DNA of 64,000 bases from Canna indica (lineage: Eukaryota > Streptophyta > Magnoliopsida > Zingiberales > Cannaceae), in assembly GCA_034359265.1 (NCBI GenBank), contig CP136895.1:49246001-49310000 (forward strand), given 5' to 3'. Under the pieces are notes generated by a model. The model had not been told where the DNA came from. It searched no databases and saw nothing but the letters and a program-made list of their open reading frames with translations. Of this stretch, positions 1 to 10,012 are shown piece after piece (the first letter of the stretch is position 1; the number at the start of each line of letters is the position of its first letter). The position numbers and the translations under genes were made by a program.

Positions 1-254
1 TTTTTATTGTGTTGTATAAGTGGTTTGAAGGTGTAGGTTTTACACCTTGGTTTCTTTGTAATTGTGTGTTTTGCTTTAGAATAGTAGTTGCTGCATCCTC
101 TAGGTTTGAGGGATGATTCATCTTTGTACTCTTTAGGAAACATTCAAGGTATAGAGAGTTTGGTGGTTACGTTGGTGTAGACACATAAGTCCACCGGTGT
201 AACTTAGTTTGCTAGGGTTAGTTGTGTAGTCTTTAGGAGAAGATGTGTTGGAGG
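1..254. other. Unassigned left-edge sequence
   Basis: No ORF of note and no motif I recognise. Together with the sequence from 6358 it forms the target into which the copia LTR at 255-6352 inserted: the 5 bases before (GGAGG, 250-254) recur at 6353-6357. The composition resembles an LTR or leader of another retroelement, but I cannot name it. Confidence 0.4.
250..254. repeat. Target-site duplication GGAGG (left copy)
   Basis: GGAGG directly precedes the LTR start TGAAAGGAAT at 255, and the same five bases follow the LTR end AACA at 6353-6357. A 5-bp TSD flanking a single LTR is the signature of a solo LTR formed by recombination between the two LTRs of one insertion. Confidence 0.75.
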
Positions 255-1689
255 TGAAAGGAATAGTACCCTTGAGCCAATCACATGTTTATGCGATTAG
301 GGACTATTCAAGGATAATCAATTTAATGAGGCATCTTTTCATCATATGCTGCATCTTTATTCATAAAGATTATGATAAATCCCATGAATTCGGGCAAATA
401 ATTCTAAGATCATGATGAGATCATGCCAGTGAGACTGGGAATCCAAATGCCCCTATTCTAAATAAACCTAGACGTACGATCACCAATTAGGGAATCTGTG
501 ATTCCGGTAAGACTAGCGCACTTGATACATGCCCTATATGATAGGGGGTAACTGCTCTCATAGTTACTTATGAATCGGCATTAATGTATAATTGCAGGTG
601 CCTATTAAGGAATGAGTTCACTGAACAGACCTACAAGAAGAACACTGAATGGAATCCTTACATGAGTGTCAATAGAATGTTCCTTAGGTGACAATAGGTG
701 CGAGCAATCCTTGGACCTGAGGTTATCATGGTTACCATGTGTTTGACGATCCATCGCTTTGGTTTTATCCCTACGTGACTTGCAAAGACGTGTGCCGGGT
801 ATTACTGAGCATGGGGAAGCATTCATGGAGGTAGGTGAGCAATCAACATGGAATAAATTACTCCTAATGAGAGGAGATAGTGTTCTATGTATCTCTGCAA
901 GTGTCGACTCGAGAACCTCTGGCCAGAGTAGACATGAAAGTCAAAAAGAGGTTTCTGACATTTCATTATTGAGACAACAACTTGGCAGATGGAATACATA
1001 TGAATCAGTATTAGGGTTTGACAGTTCTTTCGTACCCTAGCCGACTACGAGACATTGTAACCGAAGGATTTAGTTGTACAGTAACTAACCACTGAAGGGC
1101 ATTCGATCTCTGTAGATTGAACCTCACACTATCTGGGTAGTCATGACACGTTGCTAGACGTCAATCTTGACTTGTGAGTGGAGTCGTACACGACCACGAT
1201 ATAGGGGTTTAGTGTAGGCTCGTGAGATTCGTATAGAAGATGTTCTATTAAATCTGACTCTCTGTTATGCGCAACTCACTATTGGCTTAGTGTGGGGCCA
1301 AATGGGTCACATGCAACAGGCTAACCTCGTATCGGGCTTTATAAAATAAAGTTAGAATGTGGCACTATATGTCTACTAGCATGGACATGCTGCAACTCGA
1401 TGACGGTTCTTGTTTATGGACATAATACAAAAGGTGTTTCCTATAAGAACGAATACACAAGGAAGGAGTTCCTCAGTAACCCTAATTTGTAGGGTAACCC
1501 GAAAGTCGTAGGGTATGGCATGCGATATTATTTTAAGGGGTTGATTAAACTTAATTATGAATTAAGTAATTAATTAACCATTAGAGAGAGATTATGTTTA
1601 ATTAAGAACTAAACATAATTAGTTTGATTTTGAATCAAAATTATATGGAGAGAAATTTGATTCTTCCCTCGTGTGTCTACACCTATTAA

Positions 1690-1960
1690 TTAGAAATTGA
1701 TTTATTTAGATAAATCATAATTAATAGGGAATTATTTTATTTAGATAAATCATAAATTGAGAGATAATTGATTTATTTGGATAAATCATGGTTCTATTAA
1801 TTAATAGGAGTTTAATTTATTTAAATAAATCTCATTCCTATTATATAAGAGTTTGGTTTATTTAGATAAATCCTATTCCTATAAATAGGCATTTAATTTA
1901 TTTAGATAAATTATTATTCTATTTAATAGGTTTTTAGTTTATTTGGAATAAATGATAAAA
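1690..1960. repeat. AT-rich array of about seven short inverted repeats in the copia LTR
   Basis: The unit is close to GATTTATTTAGATAAATC, which is itself an inverted repeat (GATTTAT / ATAAATC around TTAG). Copies start near 1699, 1733, 1769, 1811, 1852, 1890 and 1935, spaced 34-45 bases. A more degraded array lies at the same place in the second LTR copy (about 20310-20500), so it belongs to the LTR family rather than to this site. Confidence 0.75.
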
Positions 1961-2240
1961 ACCTATTAAATATGAATTATTTGAGAGAGATAAACCCTGG
2001 ATTACTAGAATCTGGGGGGAAGTTCAAATTGGAACTTATTGTGGCCGGCCCCCTCTTACTTGGTGCCGGCCCCCTTAATTAATTAAGGGGGTGGCCGAAT
2101 TTGGTAAGTAAACAAAATTGAAGGAAAGCAATCAAGATTTAAGTAGGAGGGAAAGAAAATGGTTCTTGGTGGAAACTTGTTCCAAAAAGAACCCTAGCTC
2201 CCCTCCTCAAGATGGCCGCCCTTTCTCTCTCCCTCCCTGG

Positions 2241-2769
2241 TATTAGGGACCTTCGGGGTTGTCAAATCCTGTATGTGTCATGATGGTCCCTAACGTGCAT
2301 TGTAAATATTGCATCATGAGCATCCATGTACATATGCATTATAAAACGCGTCCGCGCACCGCCCACCTCTCTTGCTCACGCCTAGGCAAACGGCCTCGTT
2401 TGCCTAGGCGTGGCATGGACGGTGGGGGTGTGCGAACATAAGAATTTTGTCATGCTCCTCGTGCTTTTGGGAACCTTGGGGTTGGCACTTGGGGGTTAGG
2501 CTCCACAAGTATAGTACCCAGGTATAGCCTGGGCACACTCTAGTCTTTCGTTCAAGCTTTCGTTCAAGCATTTTCCAGCATTTTCATGCATTTGGCCATT
2601 TAGCCCAACAACGTTTTTGCGTCCAAGCACACAGAGGTTCCGACCCACGCGAAGTGGGAGCCCGCGACTTTTTGACATTGGCCAAGCAGATTGGCTTAAG
2701 GGTGATTCCTCGCACGGGAAGCGAGGAAGCCGCACGGACATTTTCCGCCCAAACATTTAGTCCATGACA
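2241..2769 (+). repeat. 5' LTR of the gag-protease gypsy element
   Basis: It starts TATTAGGGACC (the 3' copy starts TGTTAGGGACC, so the canonical TG has decayed to TA) and ends CCATGACA. It has the same length as the 3' LTR. It contains the perfect inverted repeat CCTAGGCAAACG / CGTTTGCCTAGG near 2382-2408, a likely hairpin, which is also conserved in the other LTR. Confidence 0.9.
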
Positions 2770-2771
2770 GT

Positions 2772-2782
2772 TGGTATCAGAG
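2772..2782 (+). other. Primer-binding site (initiator tRNA-Met)
   Basis: TGGTATCAGAG lies two bases after the LTR end and is complementary to the 3' end of plant initiator tRNA-Met, the usual primer of this gypsy lineage. Confidence 0.9.
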
Positions 2783-2912
2783 AGAGGCAAGCTCGCAAAG
2801 CTTTGGTGCATGCAATCGACGCAAACCGTCAACAGACTCGTGCCTTCGTCGTTTGAGACAAACGACGTTGGGGCCCTCAGCAATCTTACAGGAGAGATTT
2901 TTGTGACCAATC

Positions 2913-4310
2913 ATGGGTCGCAAGACAATCAGTGAAACGAGTGGTGTCGTCGATGCGATGATGACCATTTCGGAGGAGACATTGGTCGAAGAGCCAACAC
3001 GAACACAACCAGTTGGATAGACCAGAACGACTATCCAACGAGTTGGAGAATTGGAGAGAATTTGTGATGCTCACACGGCCGGCATGGCCCTAGTCATGAA
3101 GATAGCCGACGCGCAAGAAAACCTGGAGTCAAGGCTAGAGGCACTCCATGATGACACTCAAGATGTAGTCAAACATCTGCAAGATGAGATTGCGGAGCTA
3201 AAGGCTACTGTCAAATTTCTTATCTGAGAGATACACTCGGATGGTGGCAGTTCACGGCAGAACGAAGTGCCACAACACCATCTCAGAGCACCCGAACCAA
3301 AGCCTTACAATGGGGCCCGGGATGCCAAAGCGGTGGAAAACTTCCTTTTCGACTTGGAGCAGTACTTCAAGGTCGCCAGGATAGTTGATGATGATATGAA
3401 AATGTCCATTGCAACCATGTACCTGCCTGAAGATGCAAAACTTTGGTGGCAGACCAAGTATGATGAAATTCAGAAGGGGCAAGCCAAGATTGACACTTGG
3501 GATGAACTCAAGCGTGAACTGAAAACGCAATTCTTCCCCGATAATGTGGAGTTTATTGCCCGACGAAAGTTACGTCAACTCCGTCAAGACAATTTGGTTC
3601 GGGAGTATGTGAAGAAGTTCTCGACTATCATGTTGGACTTTTCAGACATGGCCGAGACTGATCAACTATTTACCTTCCTGGAAGGATTGCAGCCATGGGC
3701 ACAGCAGGAACTCTCCAGGAGGAACATTCAGAGTTTGTCGGAAGCAAAGATCGCAGCAGAACGACTCTCTGATTATAGCCCAGAGGAGAATACGACTAAG
3801 GTGGCACCTTACAAGCCGAGATTTTGGGGACCCAACAACTCCAATGGCTATAGTTTAGAGGGGAATATGACTAAAGCGAAACCCTCCAAACCAAGGCATT
3901 GGGGGCCCGACAACTCTCAAGGCAAAGGATTCATAGGCGATACAAGGTGGAGGAATCATACCCACAGAGCATACATCCCGAGAGAACATCCTCGAAGGGG
4001 GTCCCCTCCGAGAGGGAACCATTCAATAGTTTTGCCTACTTGTGCATTGTGTAAAGGGCCTCACTCAGCCCAAGGATATCCAGAACGACAAGCCTTGAGC
4101 ACCCTGATAGTAGAGACCATGGTGGAGACAATGTCCAACATCTCAGCGAAGAAAGATAAGGGCAAAGGAAAAGTAGTTGCCTCAACGAGCCACAGTGGGG
4201 GTCATCATGCGACCACTCGAGCGAAGATGAGTACAATAGAAGAGATAACATGGGACCAGTACGACTACTCAATGTTCTCAAGACTCAAGTGGGGGAGCGA
4301 AAGCCCATGA
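2913..4310 (+). pseudogene. gag: gag of the gag-protease gypsy element, two nonsense codons
   Basis: The ATG at 2913 opens a frame that stays in register with the long open part from 3267. It is broken by TAG at 3018 and TGA at 3225; the latter could be a CGA to TGA change. The N-terminal 100 residues look helical (repeated E/L/K/D pattern at 3060-3220). The main retrotransposon gag domain follows at about residues 120-290, with the blocks NFLFDLEQYF, AKLWWQTKY, FFPDN and RRKLRQLRQ. Near 4045 a zinc knuckle is recognisable as C-x2-C-x3-H, but its last cysteine is replaced by tyrosine. A frameshift near the end separates it from the protease frame. Confidence 0.85.
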
Positions 4311-4765
4311 CAAAGCATCCAAAAGCGACAAAAGAGCTGATGTTCATCGACATCAAGCTTAATGGTAGAACCACCCGAGCGATGGTAGACTCGGGAGCAA
4401 CCCATAATTTTATTGCCAGAGAGGAGGCAAAGCAAATTGGACTCAAACTAGGAAGAAGTTCAAGTCATGTCAAAGCAGTGAATTCTGAAACACAGAAGAT
4501 TGACGGCATCGCAAGAGATGTTCCGTTGAAAGTTGGAGGATGGAAAGGGTAGATCAACCTGATGGCCGTGCCCCTCGATGACTATCAAGTCATTCTAGGG
4601 ATAGAGCTCCTCAAATCGGCAAAGGCGGTACCCATGCCCTTCCTCGACATGATATGTTTGATGGGGGAGGACAACCCTAGTATCGTTCCAACAGTGCGTT
4701 TAGCACCAAGAAGCCAGAACAAACTCCTTTCTGCCATACAAGTGAAGGAAGGAGTCCGACAGTTG

Positions 4766-4909
4766 TGCACATGGCAGGTGGCCTCTAAGTCGCAATATTT
4801 GTGTGTAGAGGAGATGGCTCATAAGATGCAAGACTTGGGCGCATGGCAAATGGCCTCTAAGTCGCAATATTTCTGTGACGAGCAGATGACTCGTAAGACA
4901 CCTGCGCAG
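4766..4909 (+). repeat. In-frame 72-bp tandem duplication
   Basis: The block GGCCTCTAAGTCGCAATATT occurs at 4780 and again at 4852, a spacing of 72 bases (24 codons), so the reading frame is kept. A further partial echo (ATGGCTCATAAGA) occurs at 4814 and 4915. Confidence 0.75.
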
Positions 4910-5190
4910 GGCAGATGGCTCATAAGACATAGCGCACAACGCAAACCCACAGCAGGGATCGGGGAGCAAGCCCCATATCGGCCTCCATATAGAAGGGCCC
5001 CACCAGAGTTGGCGGACTTCGCAGTTGGAGGCACTTGCAAGCATGAAGGACATTCCACCACTTTCGGGAGTCGGATGCCGAACGACACGGAGCGACGGTA
5101 CCCAGTCCGCAAGATGAAGAAATGGAAGATCAAGACTCAAGAGCTCTCCAACGCATTCAAGAAGCAAGTCGACGAGGGCGTCGACTTCGT

Positions 5191-5203
5191 AAGTGGGGGA
5201 GAA
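5191..5203 (+). other. Polypurine tract
   Basis: AAGTGGGGGAGAA directly precedes the 3' LTR and is the expected plus-strand priming site. Confidence 0.85.
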
Positions 5204-5732
5204 TGTTAGGGACCTTCAGGGTTGTCAAGTCTTGTATGTGTCATGACGGTCCCTAACGTGCATTGTAAATATTACATCAGGAGCGTCCATGTAAATATGC
5301 ATTGTAAAACCCGTCTGCGCACCGCCCACCGCTCTTGCTCATGCCTAGGCAAACGGCCTCGTTTGCCTAGGCGTGGCATGGACAGTGAGGGTGTGCGAAC
5401 ATAGGAATTTTGTCATACTTCTCGTGCTTTTGGGAACCTTGGGGGTGGCACTTGGGGGTTAGGGTCCACAAGTATAGTACCCAGGTATAGCTTGGGCACA
5501 CTCTAGTCTTTCGTTCTAGCTTTCGTTCAAGCATTTTCCAGCATTTTCATGCATTTGGCTATTTGGCCCAATAACGTTTTTGCGTCCAAGCACACAGAGG
5601 TTCCGACCCACGCGAAGTGGGAGCCCACGACTTTTTGACATTGGCCAAGCAGATTGGCTTAAGGCTGATTCCTTGCACGGGAAGCGAGGAAGCCACACGG
5701 ACATTTTCTGCCCAAACATTTAGTTCGTGACA
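5204..5732 (+). repeat. 3' LTR of the gag-protease gypsy element
   Basis: It starts TGTTAGGGACC and ends TTCGTGACA. Same length as the 5' LTR and about 94 percent identical by eye, with most differences being transitions. Confidence 0.9.
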
Positions 5733-5912
5733 CTGGGGTCATCAGTGAATAGATTTCGGAGTCTCCATCAGACTTTTCGACATTGGTCAAACAGATTGGC
5801 ATAAGGCTGATTCCTCGTACGGGAAGCGAGGAAGCCACACAGACATTTTCCGCCCAAACATTTAGTCTGTGACACTGGGGTCATCAGTGAATAGATTTCG
5901 GAGTCTCCATCA
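5629..5912 (+). repeat. 142-bp tandem duplication spanning the LTR end and its flank
   Basis: Copy 1 is 5629-5770 and copy 2 is 5771-5912. Each contains the last 104 bases of the LTR followed by 38 bases of flanking copia LTR (starting CTGGGGTCATCAGTGAAT). The 38-base flanks are identical, while the LTR parts differ at about 10 of 104 positions. Confidence 0.85.
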
Positions 5913-6453
5913 CCATCTTGGTGTACCACCACTCTCGCCTTCTTGGAGGAGTCCAAGAGGAGAACGAGGTATCGTCACCTCTTCTCTCTCTTTCTGGTGT
6001 TTTCTCATCCCCTCTCCTTCCCTCGTTGGTGTCCGATTCTTGGTGGAAGGGTCGGCCTTGCGTTAGTGCATTTTGGGATGGAGAAAGCTTCTCCGTTCAG
6101 CCACAACGAGCCTCGATGTTCGCTACCCTTTTTGTTGCAAGGCACTTGGTGTGGACTTACGTTGGAGGATGTGCATGTGTGCGTCTCAAAATGGGGATAG
6201 GAGCAGCCATTTCAACCGCGGTCTAATGTATATATTTTCCTTCTTCTCCTATGTTGAATTTCTTAATATTGCCAAATTCGATCGCTATTTTTGGGATGGT
6301 TTGAACTTTTTAAATTATTATTTCCATTGCATTTTCTATTCTCATCCTAACAGGAGGTACTCTCGGTGTGTGAGGGTAACCCTCAAGGGAGAGGGCTGGA
6401 GCCTTAACTTATAAATCCTCTAATGGTTTAACATTGGTTTGTTTTAACATGCT

Positions 6454-6588
6454 CTATACATCCAAACCTTGGGTTTTCAAAAAATCATACATTCTATATT
6501 TCCGTATGCCAAAATCTAAACCATCAAATATAGGTGGACTACTAGGGGATGGCCCAACTAGAAATGTGGATCCAAGAGAGCTAGCCAT
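6454..6588 (-). pseudogene. gag: N-terminal scrap of a SIRE-type copia gag
   Basis: A 44-codon ORF starts with ATG at 6588 and stops at 6454. It encodes a copia gag start with the pattern PPIFDGLDFG..K.RMYDFLKTQG, comparable to FDESNFGLWKSRM in the gag at 37021. It sits just downstream (on the minus strand) of a PBS and LTR, as expected for gag. The rest of the gene is missing. 6358-6453 may be further remnant but has no readable frame. Confidence 0.65.
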
Positions 6589-6639
6589 GTGAATAGGTAG
6601 ATATGTACGATCTAACCTATGAGCTGCTTTGATACCAAT

Positions 6640-7870
6640 TGTTGGGAGGATCTACACATTAGAGGGGGGAGATTAATAGTGTGTATGGCTAAATTTTCTC
6701 TAAATATAATTTTTATAGTTTCTAATCAATTTCACTTTTATCACATGCAAATGTTCGACTAATAGAGATGAAAAACATAAATAGGGAACACAATAATAAA
6801 GAATGCTAACACCATGATTTTATAGTGGTTGAACTCACCAGAAGCCTACATCCACCACCTAAGCTTTTTGCTTAGGAGTTCCACCAATTCACTATTGTAA
6901 ATGTTTTCCTCCTAACAGGTTAGACCAAGGACTTATTCCTCAAATCTTGTGGATGCCTCTAACTCTGTACCAAAGGAAACACAAATACAATTTCAAACTA
7001 GGTCTGTCCCACACAGCAAACACCCAAGTATACAAATGAGAACAAACCAAATACAAAATTAAATCAAGATAGCTCAAGAATATGAAAACACTTTTGGAGC
7101 TCCTTTCTTATTAACTCCTAACCCTTCTAGGCCTTAAACGAATGATTCTTGAATGGTTGAAAGGCTTGAAGGGTAAAGAGAAATTAAAATGGAAATAGGA
7201 TTGAGAATTAAGGTTTCAACTCAAGTATTTTGCCTCAATCTCTCAAGGATTTATTCAATGAAGTGTTAGAGAGGTTAGGAACATGAAGTAAAGCCTATTT
7301 ATAAAGATGGCTAATGGATATGAGGGATGGAGCTCAGCCAACGACTAGGAAAAGAGTCGTTGGGCTTGCCGGTCAAAGGTCGATCGAAATTCTAACGATC
7401 GGACTTCGACCGAAGGCTTTTGGAAAATGCAAAACCAGTTTGGCTAAAGTTGGGCTGAAGTTCGGTCAATTGAACTTTAGCCGAAACTGTGTTTTTACTG
7501 AATTTTGTGAAAATAACTCGGTTTGGGTTTTTGGCTTGGTTTTCAAGGTTTTGGTTTTGGTTTAATGCTTGTGTTGGGTTTAAATAGGTTGAAACACTAA
7601 GATTAATCATAAATGAAGCCTTAAATATTTTTATATGAAAAACTAGGACCTAAACCTAACTCTTGATATGCCTTGACACCGAGTATCGATTTCAATGAAA
7701 AATTCCTTCTTGAAATCCAAAATCAACTTTGGCGTGCGTGTCATTCTTCAACCTAAAATAAATACTTGATAAACACATTATAATATGTTTGTTATAATTA
7801 CTATCAAGATTGAGACCTTGTTATAATTACTATCAAGATTGAGACCAAGGTTGAAAAACTTACGCCAACA
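6640..7870 (-). mobile_element. SIRE-type copia 5' LTR (minus strand) with adjacent PBS
   Basis: It begins TGTTGGGAGGATC and ends TACGCCAACA. It shares with the LTRs at 21624, 34154, 37089 and 39830 the CACTAGAG-type block, a G run, GAATAGTGTG, and the later block around CCTACATCCACCACCTAAGC. The complement of the PBS, TGATACCAA, lies at 6630-6638, so this is the 5' LTR of an element reading leftward, of which only the gag start survives. Near 7375-7475 it has GGTCGATCGA-like elements, as in the other SIRE LTRs. Confidence 0.75.
7789..7846 (+). repeat. 29-bp perfect tandem duplication
   Basis: Two identical 29-base units (7789-7817 and 7818-7846) containing TTATAATTACTATCAAGATT, near the outer end of the SIRE LTR. 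Other SIRE LTRs here have one unit-equivalent, so this is a recent local slippage. Confidence 0.85.
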
Positions 7871-8596
7871 TTTGCCACCTTTATTTGTTCTCGGTGACAC
7901 ACCTTCAGCAAGTTCCGAAAGAACTCGGCCAAGCAGGTGTTGTTGTGCCAAAGGTCGAGCCAAAAAAGTGTATTGTGGCCATTTCCCAAGTGTGAATCTA
8001 ATTGGAGGCTGAAGGGGGCCTTTGCTGCGTAGATGCCCTTCCAGACGCAGGTCTAGGTTGCAGAGGAAAACATGTTTTTCCATCCTTTGCAATTGAAGTA
8101 CTATGTGTGGCTCACGATTCGGACCCATAAATGTTCATTGCATTGTGCCAACTCCCACCACCATCGGCCTATTTTGGCAAAATTATGTGGACTGGACTAG
8201 CACCTTTGTGCCTAATCGGATTAGGCCCAAAAGCATCCACACTCATGAACTAGAATCAAGTCAAGCTAGATGACCATACAAGGACACCCATGTACTCATT
8301 AATTACGAGGGATTCGCCATTATGAGGCCGACATTCTTCGGGATCAGCCTCAATCCACCCTAGGCAACATCCCTACGAGATTACCGGGTGGTATCATCGC
8401 CAAACATCTCTCATCCTACACTATATATGGACACAACGGTCCTCACGTAACCTAAATTCTAATTTCTATTACCTCCACCTTGAACACATTCTTACTTGAG
8501 CGTCGGAGTGACTTTTATAGGTACCACCCCCTCTGGAGTTGCACCTAACTAAGAGACTCACCGGACTGAACTTCTTCGATTTCAGGCAAGAATATT
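7871..8596 (+). promoter_or_regulatory. Unassigned stretch ending in a putative Tat LTR with TATA box
   Basis: No coding region. The last part behaves as the 3' portion of an LTR: CTATATATGG at 8421-8430 is a good TATA box, and the sequence ends AAGAATAT directly before a Tat-type PBS at 8597. I could not find where the LTR starts. 7871-8130 has no similarity to anything else in the window. Confidence 0.5.
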
Positions 8597-8612
8597 TGGC
8601 GCCCACCGTTGG
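8597..8612 (+). other. Primer-binding site of a Tat-lineage gypsy element
   Basis: TGGCGCCCACCGTTGGG-like sequence about 130 bases before the gag ATG. This form of PBS is typical of Tat-clade elements and differs from the TGGTATCAGA sites elsewhere in the window. Confidence 0.65.
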
Positions 8613-8728
8613 GCCTAGTAAATCTTACCTGCCCCGCAAAGGTTGGTACCCGAAATCATGCGAACGCCGCCGCACGTAGGTAGCATCCTAGCGGCGACGT
8701 CCCTCCGCTACTTGGAGACATTTAAACA

Positions 8729-9755
8729 ATGAGGAGTGACGCTCCAACACCAACCAACCCCTCACCAAAAGAATCCCAGCGTCTAAGAAATGACCTCAAG
8801 GTGGAGAACTATGAGTTAGCAACCCGTGTAGAGATGCTGACGCGGTCCCAGGAACAACACCTGGTCGAACATGAGCGCCACTGCTCAGAGCGCGATGAGG
8901 ACAACCAGTTGGAAAGAAGGAGATCAGATTTTGTCCTTCAAACGAGGTCTCCCGCACATATCATCAGAGAGAAGAAAAGGACACCATGGTTACGAAGGCC
9001 ACTCCTCCTCTCCCCGTCGACTCAGGACCCTTCGTCGAGCGCGTCATGGCAATCTATCTTCCCCCAACTTTAGTCTACCGACCACAATTCAGCCCTATGA
9101 TGGCACTACCGACCCAACAATTCAGCCCTCAACGGAGCAACCGATCCCATCCTTTGTCGTACCTCTCCAACCTTTATGGAGAAGGTCGCACTACTTTGGT
9201 TATCTACCCTTTCACTAGAGTCCATACACACCTTCGAAGAACTGTCCTACGCCTTCACCAACCAGTTCTCCTCGTTGTGGATCTACTCGATGACTGAGGA
9301 TGTCATCCAATACATCAAGCAGGGGCAACAAGAATCATTAAGGGACTACATAAAGAGATTCCAAGCCATAGCCATGGAGATCCCGAATCTCGACCCACGC
9401 ATCGAACTATTTTCTATCAAGCATAGTCTAAAGCCCGAATACTTCGCATACCAAATTGCCCTAGCGAAGTCGAAGGACATCTCCGAGTTCCGAGAGAAGG
9501 TCATGAACCATATAGAGATGGAAGAACTCTGAGAGGCCAGAAAGGCCGACAGGCAAAATGACAAGGACACCTCCAAGGCCAAGAAGGACAACAGAAAAGG
9601 CGAAGATCGAGATCGCCATGAACGAAATGACAACAGGAGGGCAAAGTCTCCACCCCGATCGAACACCTGATACCATAAATACACCCCATTTAACACGAAC
9701 AAGGAAACCATCCTCCACGATATCTATGACTTAAAATTCCTCAAACACCCCATCA
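8729..9755 (+). pseudogene. gag: gag of Tat-type gypsy element 1
   Basis: The ATG at 8729 opens a charged, helical N-terminus. A frameshift near 8960 moves the frame, and the recognisable gag core lies at 9176-9532: ESLRDYIKRFQAIAMEIPNL, the signature of Retrotrans_gag in the Tat clade. It is followed by a TGA and an Asp/Lys/Arg-rich segment up to 9669. It is homologous to the gag at 28563-29770. The gene stops near 9755, where the Tekay-like element begins; a Tat protease remnant lies beyond that element at 18200. Confidence 0.75.
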
Positions 9756-9800
9756 ATGTCGAACGACAAAAGCATACACTGATTTGGGGTGTGACAAAGT

Positions 9801-9811
9801 TGGTATCAGAG
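9801..9811 (+). other. Primer-binding site (initiator tRNA-Met)
   Basis: TGGTATCAGAG four bases after the LTR end GTGACA, as in the second Tekay-like element at 55189. Confidence 0.9.
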
Positions 9812-10012
9812 AGTGTCAGGTTAGGTCTTGACTACGACTAGGAATTGGGGACCGAACGAGGCATATGCTAGCTTGTATACGTACTGTATATTTATGCTAC
9901 GAGATCAGGCAATCACGACTACACTCAGCGCACCATTCGGTTAGTAACATAAATTTTAACTGAATGAGTTGGTTAATATTAATGGTGAAATTATTATTTT
10001 TTATGATAGTTT

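Larger units (their letters stand above)
4250..5209 (+). pseudogene. Aspartic protease and basic tail of the gag-protease gypsy element
   Basis: The frame is shifted relative to gag. The retropepsin motif MVDSGATHNF (about 4384-4413) has the catalytic D-S-G intact. A single in-frame TAG at 4550 interrupts it, after which the same frame continues with PLDDYQVILGIELL, the second conserved half of the fold. Where RT would normally start, the frame instead reads a unique segment with an internal 24-residue duplication and a lysine/arginine-rich end. It stops at 5209, six bases inside the 3' LTR. The tail matches no domain I know. Confidence 0.75.
2241..5732 (+). mobile_element. Non-autonomous Ty3/gypsy element with gag and protease only (TR-GAG-like)
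   Basis: Two LTRs of exactly 529 bases (2241-2769 and 5204-5732) flank a 2.4 kb interior with, in order, a PBS complementary to initiator tRNA-Met, a gag gene, an aspartic protease, a C-terminal basic segment and a polypurine tract. There is no trace of reverse transcriptase, RNase H or integrase between 4552 and 5203, and no sign of a scar. It therefore fits the class of terminal-repeat retrotransposons that keep gag (TR-GAG). I counted by eye about 33 mismatches and no indels between the LTRs, roughly 6 percent. The element sits inside the copia LTR; CTGG flanks both ends (2237-2240 and 5733-5736), a short and therefore uncertain TSD. Confidence 0.85.
255..6352 (+). mobile_element. Copia-type solo LTR, split by a nested gypsy element
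   Basis: The segment matches, base by base over long stretches, the 5' LTR at 18940-21228 and the truncated 3' LTR at 27039-27840 of the copia element further right. The shared start is TGAAAGGAATAGT followed by CCCTTGAGCCAATCACATG. It runs to 2240, is interrupted by the gypsy element at 2241-5732 and its short duplication to 5912, and resumes until AACA at 6352. Without the insert it is about 2.4 kb. The right part (5913-6352) aligns with 20790-21228, including GGTGGAAGGGCCGGCC-like and AGGAGCA blocks. No internal coding sequence follows, and the 5-bp TSD GGAGG flanks it, so it is a solo LTR rather than half of a full element. Confidence 0.8.

Noticed and set aside
4700..5167. 155-codon minus-strand ORF within the gag-protease element
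   Set aside because: Opposite strand to the protease tail; its repeats mirror the 72-bp duplication and it shows no known domain.
9346..9711. 121-codon minus-strand ORF opposite the Tat gag
   Set aside because: It is the antisense shadow of a gag with skewed composition; no domain and no start context.
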